Source: Fulvivirga sp.
Lineage (GTDB): Bacteria > Bacteroidota > Bacteroidia > Cytophagales > Cyclobacteriaceae
Direction of reading: 5' to 3'
Assembly: GCA_028280565.1 (NCBI GenBank)
Contig: JANQLQ010000147.1
Span: 1-64,000 of the forward strand
DNA: 64,000 nucleotides
Positions within the stretch are counted from its first letter, which is position 1, and every line of letters starts with the position of its first letter. The position numbers were made by a program, and so were the translations under genes. Shown piece by piece: positions 40,365-47,371 of the stretch. The notes under the pieces were generated by a model. That model had not been told where the DNA came from, did no database searches, and saw only the letters and a program-made list of their open reading frames with translations.

Positions 40365-40456
40365 TTAACTGGCGCAAGTTTGCAACTTGCGCCCTTTTAG
40401 TGACCCCCAGGGTTTGTAACCCGGCTAAACACACCCATATCCTACAAAAACCCACT
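40365..40456 (+). repeat. Direct repeat B, right copy, downstream of the XRE gene
   Basis: This is the second copy of the repeat at 39716-39810. It starts 9 bp after the XRE stop codon and contains the perfect palindrome GCGCAAGTT-TGC-AACTTGCGC (40372-40392) followed by CCTTTTAG, which could serve as the gene's transcript end, and the CCAGGGTTTGTAACCCGG palindrome. Confidence 0.8.
40372..40392 (+). terminator. Hairpin at the XRE gene 3' end
   Basis: A perfect 9-bp stem (GCGCAAGTT / AACTTGCGC) with a 3-nt loop starts 17 bp past the XRE stop codon and is followed by CCTTTTAG. The poor T-run makes it a possible rather than certain terminator; it is also part of direct repeat B. Confidence 0.4.
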
Positions 40457-40484
40457 CGCCAGCGCCTATTTTGGGAGATAATTG

Positions 40485-40760
40485 CCCCGGCTTGATCGAA
40501 TTGCCAGGAAAATCTTTCAAAACTCCCCCGGGTGTATTTTTTTACCCCCCGGGTAGCCTTTTTATCTCCCCGGAAAGGCCAAAACATCCCCCGGAAAAGC
40601 AATATATTCCCCCGGGATCGAAAAAAAGCCCCCGGAGAGCAGGTCACCTCCCAAGAAACCTGTTATTCAGGCCCCGGGAAAAATTTTATTTGGCAGGAAA
40701 AATACTTTATCCCCCGGACAGAATTTTATTTGGCGAGAAGGATATACTATCCCCCCCGGT
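40485..40760. repeat. Degenerate array of CCCCCGG motifs phased at about 21 bp
   Basis: C/G junctions of CCCC(C)GG motifs occur at 40488, 40529, 40550, 40571, 40592, 40613, 40633, 40675, 40715 and 40757, with weaker CAGG/GGCGAG-like remnants near 40506, 40652, 40696 and 40734. Five consecutive units are spaced exactly 21 bp. Spacers are A/T-rich and not conserved, except that the last two double units share AATTTTATTTGGC(A/G)(G/A)G. The motif core (CCCCGG, often CCCGGG) is a dyad. No stable gene is apparent, although both strands stay open over part of the array because 21 bp equals seven codons. The rest of the 537-bp gap is unremarkable. Confidence 0.75.
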
Positions 40761-40892
40761 TTAAGTTCCTGCGCATCTGTTAGCGACGATCGTGATAAAA
40801 ACATGCCGGGCAAACGCACTGCCCGGGTGTCTTCGTTTTATGAACGAGAACAAGTGAGGAGATAGCGGGCCAAAGCATGCTGGAGAAGCCCC

Positions 40893-43559
40893 TCATTTAA
40901 ACCCTGGCAGTTTAAATTTCATCATTACTTCACCGGTTTCTTCGTCGATCTCTATTTTTTGGTTTTCTATGCCCATCTCTTGCCCAGTACTCATTTTATA
41001 AAGCCCAGCCAAGAACCCAAGCCCTTGGTTCATCACGTCTTCCATTTCTTTTATCTTTCCATGCTGGTCTTGATCGGCCTTTCCAGGTATGGGGGTCTCT
41101 CCTGGCGCAGGCTTTTCCATCTGCTTTTTTTCCCGTGGCTCTTTTTTCCCGTGGCCCTGGGTGTCTTCTAGGCTGTTTATAGCGTTAATTTCTTGCAAAA
41201 GTTCGTTTTCTTCCTCTTGGATATCCCCTAAATCATCCCACTGGGGTAGTTCTTCAATGAGTTGTTCTAATTGCTTTAAGAATTGTCCTTTTCCTTTCTC
41301 TGAAAAATCGACGATGTCCAAGTCAGCAGAATCATCAAGCACCCCGTCAAACAGGTTTTGTTTTAAAACCAGGCCTGCGGCAATCTTCTGCTCGATAGAA
41401 TGGAGGCTGATAAGGTTGATCACCGTGAGATGTTCACTTTTTTGTCCTAAACGATCGATCCTGCCGATGCGTTGATTCTTTTTAGAGGGATTCCAGGGCA
41501 GTTCAAAGTTGATGATAGTATCTGCCACTTGGAGGTTTAGCCCAGCTCCGCCTGCCTCGGTAGAAAGAAAGACATTACATCCCGGGTCATTCTCAAATTT
41601 TTTGACCAGGCGCCCCCTGTGTTTCACCGGCACTTTCCCGTTAAGCTCAGTAAATTCAATATTGTTGTCCCTAAGCATTTGCCCTATCAACTGGTTCATC
41701 TTCACCCATTCGGAAAATATGATCACCTTCCGGTCACTTCCAGGCAAATTCAACTTTTCTGTCAAAATATGCTTTAGCTCCATAAGCTTAGGAGAGTCGT
41801 GGGATTTATCATCTACTAAGGCAGAGGAGTCACACACCATACGCATATTGGTAAGCAAGTGCATAAGCATCTGCATGTCAAAAGGTGTTTTAAATTTTTT
41901 TCTTAGTATTTGGCTTACCCCAGAAGCATACCCGGCATGTAATTCACCTTGATAGGGAGTTAAAGCGACAGGCACGTCAATCTGCCGGATATTGGGCAGC
42001 TCATTTAAGACGGCTCTTTTTTCGCGCCGGATCAAAATCTCCTTTATGCGTTCTTTTAACGCATTCAAATTATAGTAACCGAGTATTTTGTCTCTTTCAG
42101 CAGGGTCAAAAACACAATGCTGGTAAGAGAATTCCCACAACGGGGTTAAGAAATATGGGTCTAAAAATATAGTGATGGAATAGAGGTCCAATAGTTTGTT
42201 CTCTATGGGTGTACCCGTGATGGCCAGCGCGTGCTTTTTCCCGATCCTGCGAATGGCGCTGTGCGTTTTTGTATTGAAATTTTTAATACGCTGGGCCTCG
42301 TCAAGAATAAGGAAATCTATCTTGCTTTCATTAATGTACCGGCTGTCCTTAAGGACAGCCTCATAATTGGTGATAAAAAAATACCCATCAAATTCGGCAT
42401 AGATCTTCCTTCTCTCGTGTGGAGTTCCCTCCACTACCACAGCCCCTTGATCGGTAAATCTTTCAATTTCACTTTTCCATTGTGCTTTTAATGAAGCCGG
42501 GCAGATCACGAGGGTTTTTTGAAAACCAAAGGTTGATTTTTTGACGATGGCAGCACCTATGGCCTGGAGAGTTTTCCCCAAACCCATATCGTCCGCAATA
42601 ATGGCACCTTTCTTAAAAGCAGTAAAAGAGATGCCCGCCTCTTGGTATGGAAAAGGGGTCACTTTCAACTCGCTAAGGTCTAATTTGGTCTTTTGGGCCA
42701 ACGTCATTAATGAATATCGCTGGTACTCACGGTCTATCTTCTCAAAAACTTCAGGCCTGACCAGGATATTATCGTACTCTTCTATCTCCCGGATGAAAAA
42801 AAGCAGGTCCCTAAGGTTACTCTCCGAGACGTATCTATCTTCACCGAAATAGGAAAATAGAAGGTTGGAAAGATTGTCGGGAAGTGGATGAGGATAATAC
42901 CATGTTACTTGGTAGTCACGTAAGGGGTCCGTGTAAACTTCTACAAATGGATACGTCTTGTGAAGCTTTTTGTACAGGCCTCTATTCATTTCAAGCACAT
43001 GGAATACGTATAATATATGCTTGGTAGTGCCCAGTTTATTGGTTTTCCAATCGATATTATTAATGTACCCGGTCTTTTCTTCGAAGTCGCGAAGGGTAAC
43101 ATAATATTTCTCGCCCTTTTCGTTGATAAGAAGATGCTCGCCATAGATATTATTCGCGAATTCAATCTTATATTCGGCCTTCAGCGCTTTTTCTTGCCTC
43201 TCCTTTAAAACGCGCTGCATCATCCCGGCACGGGTATATATCTTACCCTCCATAGAAAGAGGTTCGAGCAGGGATCGATAATACTCTTTCAAAAGGAGCA
43301 ACCCCGCAAAATAGATTTCATTCCATTCTTGCTCTATCTCCCTTTTATAAGGAGTAAACTTTTCATGCGAGTCTAATTCCAGTACGAATTCACCCGTTTC
43401 TCCTTCTATTTCTATGCTGAAATAGAAGTGGTCACTGCCCTGGGCCACGATAAGACATTGCTCTCTTTCGTTTATTTTTGATGCTGCCATCAACTGCCGG
43501 GGTGTGAGATAATCCCCTGATTGCAGGCGTTTGATATTCTCTTGTAGAATGGTCTTCAT
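40893..43559 (-). CDS. SNF2-family DNA-dependent ATPase/helicase
   Basis: This 888-residue protein has a unique N-terminal region (about 1-295, no clear SWIM zinc motif), then the SNF2 ATPase core: Walker A DDMGLGKTLQAIG (about 323-335), DEAQ (420-423), LAITGTPIENKLLDLYS, and the second lobe with STEAGGAGLNLQVADTI and QRIGRIDRLGQ. The last 130 residues include a Lys/Pro/Glu-rich linker and an acidic tail. Bacterial SNF2 proteins of this kind remodel nucleic acid-protein complexes, often with RNA polymerase (RapA) or in defence islands; no partner genes are adjacent. The substrate is unknown. Confidence 0.92.
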   Translation of the reverse strand: MKTILQENIKRLQSGDYLTPRQLMAASKINEREQCLIVAQGSDHFYFSIEIEGETGEFVLELDSHEKFTPYKREIEQEWNEIYFAGLLLLKEYYRSLLEPLSMEGKIYTRAGMMQRVLKERQEKALKAEYKIEFANNIYGEHLLINEKGEKYYVTLRDFEEKTGYINNIDWKTNKLGTTKHILYVFHVLEMNRGLYKKLHKTYPFVEVYTDPLRDYQVTWYYPHPLPDNLSNLLFSYFGEDRYVSESNLRDLLFFIREIEEYDNILVRPEVFEKIDREYQRYSLMTLAQKTKLDLSELKVTPFPYQEAGISFTAFKKGAIIADDMGLGKTLQAIGAAIVKKSTFGFQKTLVICPASLKAQWKSEIERFTDQGAVVVEGTPHERRKIYAEFDGYFFITNYEAVLKDSRYINESKIDFLILDEAQRIKNFNTKTHSAIRRIGKKHALAITGTPIENKLLDLYSITIFLDPYFLTPLWEFSYQHCVFDPAERDKILGYYNLNALKERIKEILIRREKRAVLNELPNIRQIDVPVALTPYQGELHAGYASGVSQILRKKFKTPFDMQMLMHLLTNMRMVCDSSALVDDKSHDSPKLMELKHILTEKLNLPGSDRKVIIFSEWVKMNQLIGQMLRDNNIEFTELNGKVPVKHRGRLVKKFENDPGCNVFLSTEAGGAGLNLQVADTIINFELPWNPSKKNQRIGRIDRLGQKSEHLTVINLISLHSIEQKIAAGLVLKQNLFDGVLDDSADLDIVDFSEKGKGQFLKQLEQLIEELPQWDDLGDIQEEENELLQEINAINSLEDTQGHGKKEPREKKQMEKPAPGETPIPGKADQDQHGKIKEMEDVMNQGLGFLAGLYKMSTGQEMGIENQKIEIDEETGEVMMKFKLPGFK

Positions 43560-43729
43560 AAGGTTATTTTAGACGAAAATCGGGATTATAGGATTGTAAA
43601 GAACCTAATGATAAGCCTTGGAATAAATACGTAAAAACCTCATTTAGTGTGAATTTGGGATGCAAAATTATAGGGGCAAAGCTGCTTGTGATTCCCAGGC
43701 CCGGCCTTCGTCTCCATCCTTATTCACAG

Positions 43730-43781
43730 CAGGTTCAGAGAACCTGTACATATACTGGCACGGGTTTGGAAAACCCGCGCC
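43730..43781. repeat. Pair of REP-like palindromes
   Basis: CAGGTTCAGAGAACCTG (43730-43746) and a near-palindrome of CACGGGTTT with AAAACCCGCG (about 43757-43781) lie 10 bp apart, the same two-palindrome layout as in direct repeat B. They lie in the 773-bp gap 43560-44332, which has no gene and whose 3' half holds the family A copy; the rest shows nothing distinctive. Confidence 0.5.
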
Positions 43782-44086
43782 AAACGGGAAATGGGAATTA
43801 AATTATTAAATCCAGCACAGGGTCATCAACACCCCAATTTTTCATGCCTGGGGAACTATATATTCTTGTTCCAAATTCACTTTGTTTTAAATTCTAAACA
43901 ATAAAAACTTATTTTTCTTACTGTTAAATCATCCTTGGCACGCTGCGGTTGAACCAATCAACTGATCCTGTAACATATTGATCCAACGTGTCAAAATTAA
44001 TACATTTATAGGCCTATCACAGCATACCTAGAATGAAGTTTGCAAACTAATTGTCTAAGAATCGCCAAGAAGAGTCTTGGGGCCTA

Positions 44087-44281
44087 GTCGTGTCACACCT
44101 CAAATGATCCTTAAGGTAGGATGATGAATTCTTTTTACAGTAATAGGAAATTCTCAACTAGTCAGCAATAGGCAAAGGGCAGTTGGCAAAACATAGAGTT
44201 GCCGATTGTTTATTGCCGACCATCGACTTTGGGAACGAGACCGAAAAAATAATTTAACCGTCGACGTAGATGTGACACGAC
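44087..44281 (-). repeat. Full-length 195-bp family A element with perfect terminal inverted repeats
   Basis: This copy starts with GTCGTGTCACA (44087-44097) and ends with its exact reverse complement TGTGACACGAC (44271-44281). On the minus strand the interior contains GTTCCCAAAGTCG, the GGCAATAAACAATCGGCAAC block and CTTTGCCTATTGCTGACTAG, matching copies at 46521-46715 and 50438-50628. Length and terminal repeats suggest a MITE-like non-autonomous element; I see no clear target-site duplication. Confidence 0.7.
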
Positions 44282-44332
44282 CGTCAGCCAGTAATTATAT
44301 TAATAGTAGCCCCAAGGGGTCATCTTACTGTA

Positions 44333-44935
44333 TTACAAAGATCCAGGCATTATCTTAACACCTTTAATAACATTCTCTATGATTTTCGGATAGTACCCAT
44401 ATTCTAGTGCATGCACCTTTGCTGCAATTTCGGTAACATCGTCCCCCGGATCAATGGTACACCTGGCCTGGAAGATTACCTGTCCCTCATCGTATTGTTC
44501 GTTAACATAATGGATCGTGATCCCCGTTTCCTTTTCCCCGGCTTCTTTTACTGCTTTGTGTACGCGGTCGCCATACATGCCTTTCCCTCCATATTTAGGA
44601 AGCAGCGCCGGGTGGATGTTTAAGATACGGTTTGGATATGCGTTGATCAAGGCGGCGGGCATCAGCCATAGGAATCCGGCCAAAACAATAAAATCGATAT
44701 TGCCCTTTTTTAATTGATCCGCAAGCCGATCCGTTTCATAGATATCCTCTCTTGTAAAGCTGGCAGCCTTTACACCGAGATCTTTGGCTCTTTGTAATAC
44801 ATAGGCAGAAGAGCGATTGGAAAGCACGAGGCTTACTTCTATCCCCGGTACTTTTTTGAAATAATCAATGATGTTTTGGGCATTGGTGCCACTGCCGGAA
44901 GCAAATATGGCAATCCTGTTTATGGGTGTACTCAC
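44333..44935 (-). CDS. purN: Phosphoribosylglycinamide formyltransferase
   Basis: This 200-residue enzyme transfers a formyl group from 10-formyltetrahydrofolate to GAR in purine synthesis. It starts with IAIFASGSGTNAQNIIDYF (phosphate-binding loop), followed by the ILNIHPALLPKYGGKGMYG active-site stretch (His/Asn), and then ETGITIHYVNEQYDEG with catalytic Asp. Family size is normal. It stands alone, separated from the UbiA gene by 105 bp. Confidence 0.94.
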   Translation of the reverse strand: MSTPINRIAIFASGSGTNAQNIIDYFKKVPGIEVSLVLSNRSSAYVLQRAKDLGVKAASFTREDIYETDRLADQLKKGNIDFIVLAGFLWLMPAALINAYPNRILNIHPALLPKYGGKGMYGDRVHKAVKEAGEKETGITIHYVNEQYDEGQVIFQARCTIDPGDDVTEIAAKVHALEYGYYPKIIENVIKGVKIMPGSL

Positions 44936-45040
44936 TAATTCAAGACGTATAAGGTTTATGAGGCCAAGTTATTTAAAAAAAACTGAAAAATGAGGATCAT
45001 TTATTGACCCCGGTAGGGAAAGACCGCGACCATGCCGTCA

Positions 45041-45919
45041 CTAAAAAAAGGCCATACTTAATATTCCCAAAAGCATGATCACTTTGCAGTAATTGCTGAG
45101 TTGATTAAAGTGCTTTACCGTATCCGCACGCTTTAGCTTAGCAGTAATAAACCCTAATGGCACTACCAGTCCCACACAAAAAACCATGAGTTCCGTACCT
45201 ACGAAAAGGTAAGTCAAAAAGCACATGCCACCCAGGAATAACAGGGAAAATAGGTAGACCAGGGTTTTCGTGCGCCGAACTCCATACACCACGGGTAAGG
45301 TCCTACAGCCAAAAGTAGAGTCGCCTTGCAGGTCCTCGATATCTTTTACAATCTCACGGATAAGGGTAAAAGAAAAAGCGAACGCTGAAAAGGCCACGAT
45401 CATCAAGTTGCCCGAATTGAAAAAAACGTCTACAATGTATACCGCCAGCCCAGTAAGAACCGCCACAGCAAAATTACCTACAAAGGGCATCCGCTTTAGC
45501 TGGTTGGAATAAAGCCACAATAATCCTACGGTCAGCAGGTTTATGGCACCTATCTTTAGTGACAGGGACAAGCCTAACAGTACCCCGATAGAACTCAACA
45601 CAACATGTGAAGCCATGGCTACCCTTCGCTTTAAAACCCGGCCCACTACAACACGTTCGGGTTTATTGATCAGGTCTATTTTGACGTCGTAGTAATCGTT
45701 AATAATGTACCCTGCCGCAGCTATCAAGACCGAAGATAACGAGAGAATGAAAAGCTTGGGATGTAATAGGAAATACAATGTCCCCTCGCCCGATTCTACC
45801 AAAAAAAAGGCCACAAAATATTGAGTAAGTACGATGATGAGCAAATTCCACAGTCTCGTGATCTGGATAAATCCTGACAGCGAAAAATTACGGATGTTAG
45901 AGGGTGATGAATTTGCCAC
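45041..45919 (-). CDS. UbiA family prenyltransferase
   Basis: This roughly 292-residue integral membrane protein attaches a prenyl chain to a small acceptor. The first Asp-rich motif NDYYDVKIDLINKPERVV and the second, DIEDLQGDSTFGCRTLPV, bracket about eight hydrophobic helices. It resembles the geranylgeranylglycerol-phosphate/protohaem-like UbiA proteins of Bacteroidota; the acceptor is not known. The frame is open to 46045, but the extra 42 residues are Cys-rich and unlike the family; I chose GTG at 45919 (VANSSPSNIR) because no internal ATG is available. Confidence 0.85.
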   Translation of the reverse strand: MANSSPSNIRNFSLSGFIQITRLWNLLIIVLTQYFVAFFLVESGEGTLYFLLHPKLFILSLSSVLIAAAGYIINDYYDVKIDLINKPERVVVGRVLKRRVAMASHVVLSSIGVLLGLSLSLKIGAINLLTVGLLWLYSNQLKRMPFVGNFAVAVLTGLAVYIVDVFFNSGNLMIVAFSAFAFSFTLIREIVKDIEDLQGDSTFGCRTLPVVYGVRRTKTLVYLFSLLFLGGMCFLTYLFVGTELMVFCVGLVVPLGFITAKLKRADTVKHFNQLSNYCKVIMLLGILSMAFF

Positions 45920-46208
45920 CAGGTCAAGTTTTTTTTGACAAAGGTATAAGGGTTCGCAGGGATTTACAAAAGAGACCGATGGGTTGTATTGAGCCCGGGT
46001 CGAACATAAACCTTCTATTCCAAGCCCAAACTGATTCATTATCAAGCATTTTGAACTATTATATCGAATCCCAAGGCATGACTAGGACTACTTTGTCAGA
46101 TTTAAGTCATTGATAATGAGGTTTTAGTTTCAAACCTAGTGCCAGCGAGCTGTAAAGGATGGGGGATCCACATCCTGTTCTAAATCTATCCAAACCTATA
46201 CCTAAGAA

Positions 46209-46413
46209 CGTCATTCCTTACTTTCTAACCTCGTCATTCTTACTTTCCAACCTCGTCATTCCTGCCGGCCTTGCCGGGTGAGCGATGCGCGAGAGCAGGA
46301 ACCTGCTGTGTCGTTGAACGTGAACCATTTTTTGAGTGTACTGGGTTTTCGTTTCACGACTTCACAGATTCCTTGTCACATCTAGCCCAACACACAGGCT
46401 GCAAGGAATGACG
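46209..46413. repeat. 205-bp element with 11-bp terminal inverted repeats and short tandem units
   Basis: CGTCATTCCTT (46209-46219) and AAGGAATGACG (46403-46413) are exact inverted repeats. The left end is in tandem: CGTCATTC recurs at 46209, 46232 and 46254, giving 23- and 22-bp units. The interior has a CCGGC-CTT-GCCGG hairpin near 46266. The text resembles CGTCATTCCTG repeats scattered in bacterial genomes. It lies in the 683-bp gap 46046-46728, which has no gene. Confidence 0.6.
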
Positions 46414-46520
46414 ATAGAGAAGTTTTTTTTCGTTTTTGATGAGGACACCCAACGATCTCATTTTTAGCTAAATCCCTGTCTGTCAAATAATTGAATGTGA
46501 CAACGTAGAACTAGTGTTAA

Positions 46521-46715
46521 GTTAAGTGTAATTGGATGGGTAGCTATTTTTTCCAATCCCGTTCTTAAAGTTGGCAGTTGGCAATAGACAATCGGCAACC
46601 CTATATTTTTTGCCTACTGCCTTTTCCCGATTGCCAACTGATCACGAAACTTCCCAATACCGAAAATACATTCGATACGTACACTAACCGTCAATTAACG
46701 TATGACTTGACCTGG
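46521..46715 (+). repeat. 195-bp family A element, left of the two-component genes
   Basis: This copy aligns with 50438-50628 over its whole length: GTTAAGTGTAATTG, TATTTTTTCCAATCCCGTTC, TAAAGTTGGCAGTTGGCAAT, TTTGCCTACTGCC and GATTGCCAACTG. Its ends are degenerate compared with the 44087 copy. It lies only 13 bp beyond the response regulator stop codon. Confidence 0.8.
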
Positions 46716-46728
46716 TCTAAAGCAGCGT

Positions 46729-47361
46729 TTAGATCAACTTTTCCTTGGTAGCTTTCGCGATGGCTTCGGACTTACTGTTTACTTGCAGTTTCGAGTAGAT
46801 ATTTTTAATATGTGATTTAGCCGTTTCTTTGGTAATGAATAACTCTTGTGCGATCATACTATAGCTCTTTCCCTTTGACAACAGCTCCAATACTTGTGTT
46901 TCCCTGGAGGAAAGTGGTGAGTTCGGGTTCTTTTGGAACGAGTTCACCACCATCTTAGCTATTTTTGAGCTCATGGGAGCGCCACCATTGATCACTTCAT
47001 CGATGGCATCTAATAATTCCGTATGGCTTGAATTTTTGGTGATATAGCCAGAAGCGCCGGCACACAGGGCTTGGAACACCAATTCGCTATTTTCATAGAT
47101 GGTGTTCACGATAAGCTGTATGTTAGGATTATTCTTCTTTATGACCCCGATGGCCTCTATACCGTTGATACCTGGTAGCTCCAAGTCCATCAAAACAATT
47201 TCGGGAGCGTCTTTTCGTAAGTTTTTAATTGCATCTTCAGCATTGTCGTAGGCGTTGACGACGTAATAATTGCTGACACTGTTAATGATTAAAGAGAACC
47301 CTTCTCTCACCGCGTCATTGTCTTCTACAATGACAATCCTTGACCTAAAATAATTGTTCAT
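46729..47361 (-). CDS. Response regulator, NarL/LuxR type
   Basis: This roughly 210-residue regulator has a receiver domain (RIVIVEDNDAVREGF, phosphoacceptor Asp in EIVLMDLELPGING, Lys in GYITKNSSH) and a LuxR-type HTH (LSSRETQVLELLSKGKSYSM, TAKSHIKNIYSKLQ). The frame opens at 47418 and would overlap the kinase gene; MNNYFRSRIVIVED at 47361 is the likelier start, leaving 10 bp after the kinase stop. The kinase encoded just upstream is its probable partner. Confidence 0.92.
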   Translation of the reverse strand: MNNYFRSRIVIVEDNDAVREGFSLIINSVSNYYVVNAYDNAEDAIKNLRKDAPEIVLMDLELPGINGIEAIGVIKKNNPNIQLIVNTIYENSELVFQALCAGASGYITKNSSHTELLDAIDEVINGGAPMSSKIAKMVVNSFQKNPNSPLSSRETQVLELLSKGKSYSMIAQELFITKETAKSHIKNIYSKLQVNSKSEAIAKATKEKLI

Positions 47362-47371
47362 GACATGCTGT

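Noticed and set aside
40228-40647. Minus-strand frame with RG-repeats over the same array
   Set aside because: It runs antisense to the XRE gene and arises from the same DNA periodicity.
40485-40760. CRISPR array
   Set aside because: The repeated core is only 6-8 bp and degenerate, spacers are about 14 bp and the last two units repeat each other; no cas genes are present.
40471-40764. 97-codon plus-strand frame over the CCCCCGG array
   Set aside because: The heptad PPG pattern follows directly from the 21-bp period of the DNA (seven codons). No start site context, homology or coding bias supports a protein, and the opposite strand is equally open.
45920-46045. N-terminal 42 codons of the UbiA frame
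   Set aside because: The stretch is Cys-rich, unlike the membrane family, so the gene is taken to begin at GTG 45919; an alternative TTG or other start cannot be excluded.
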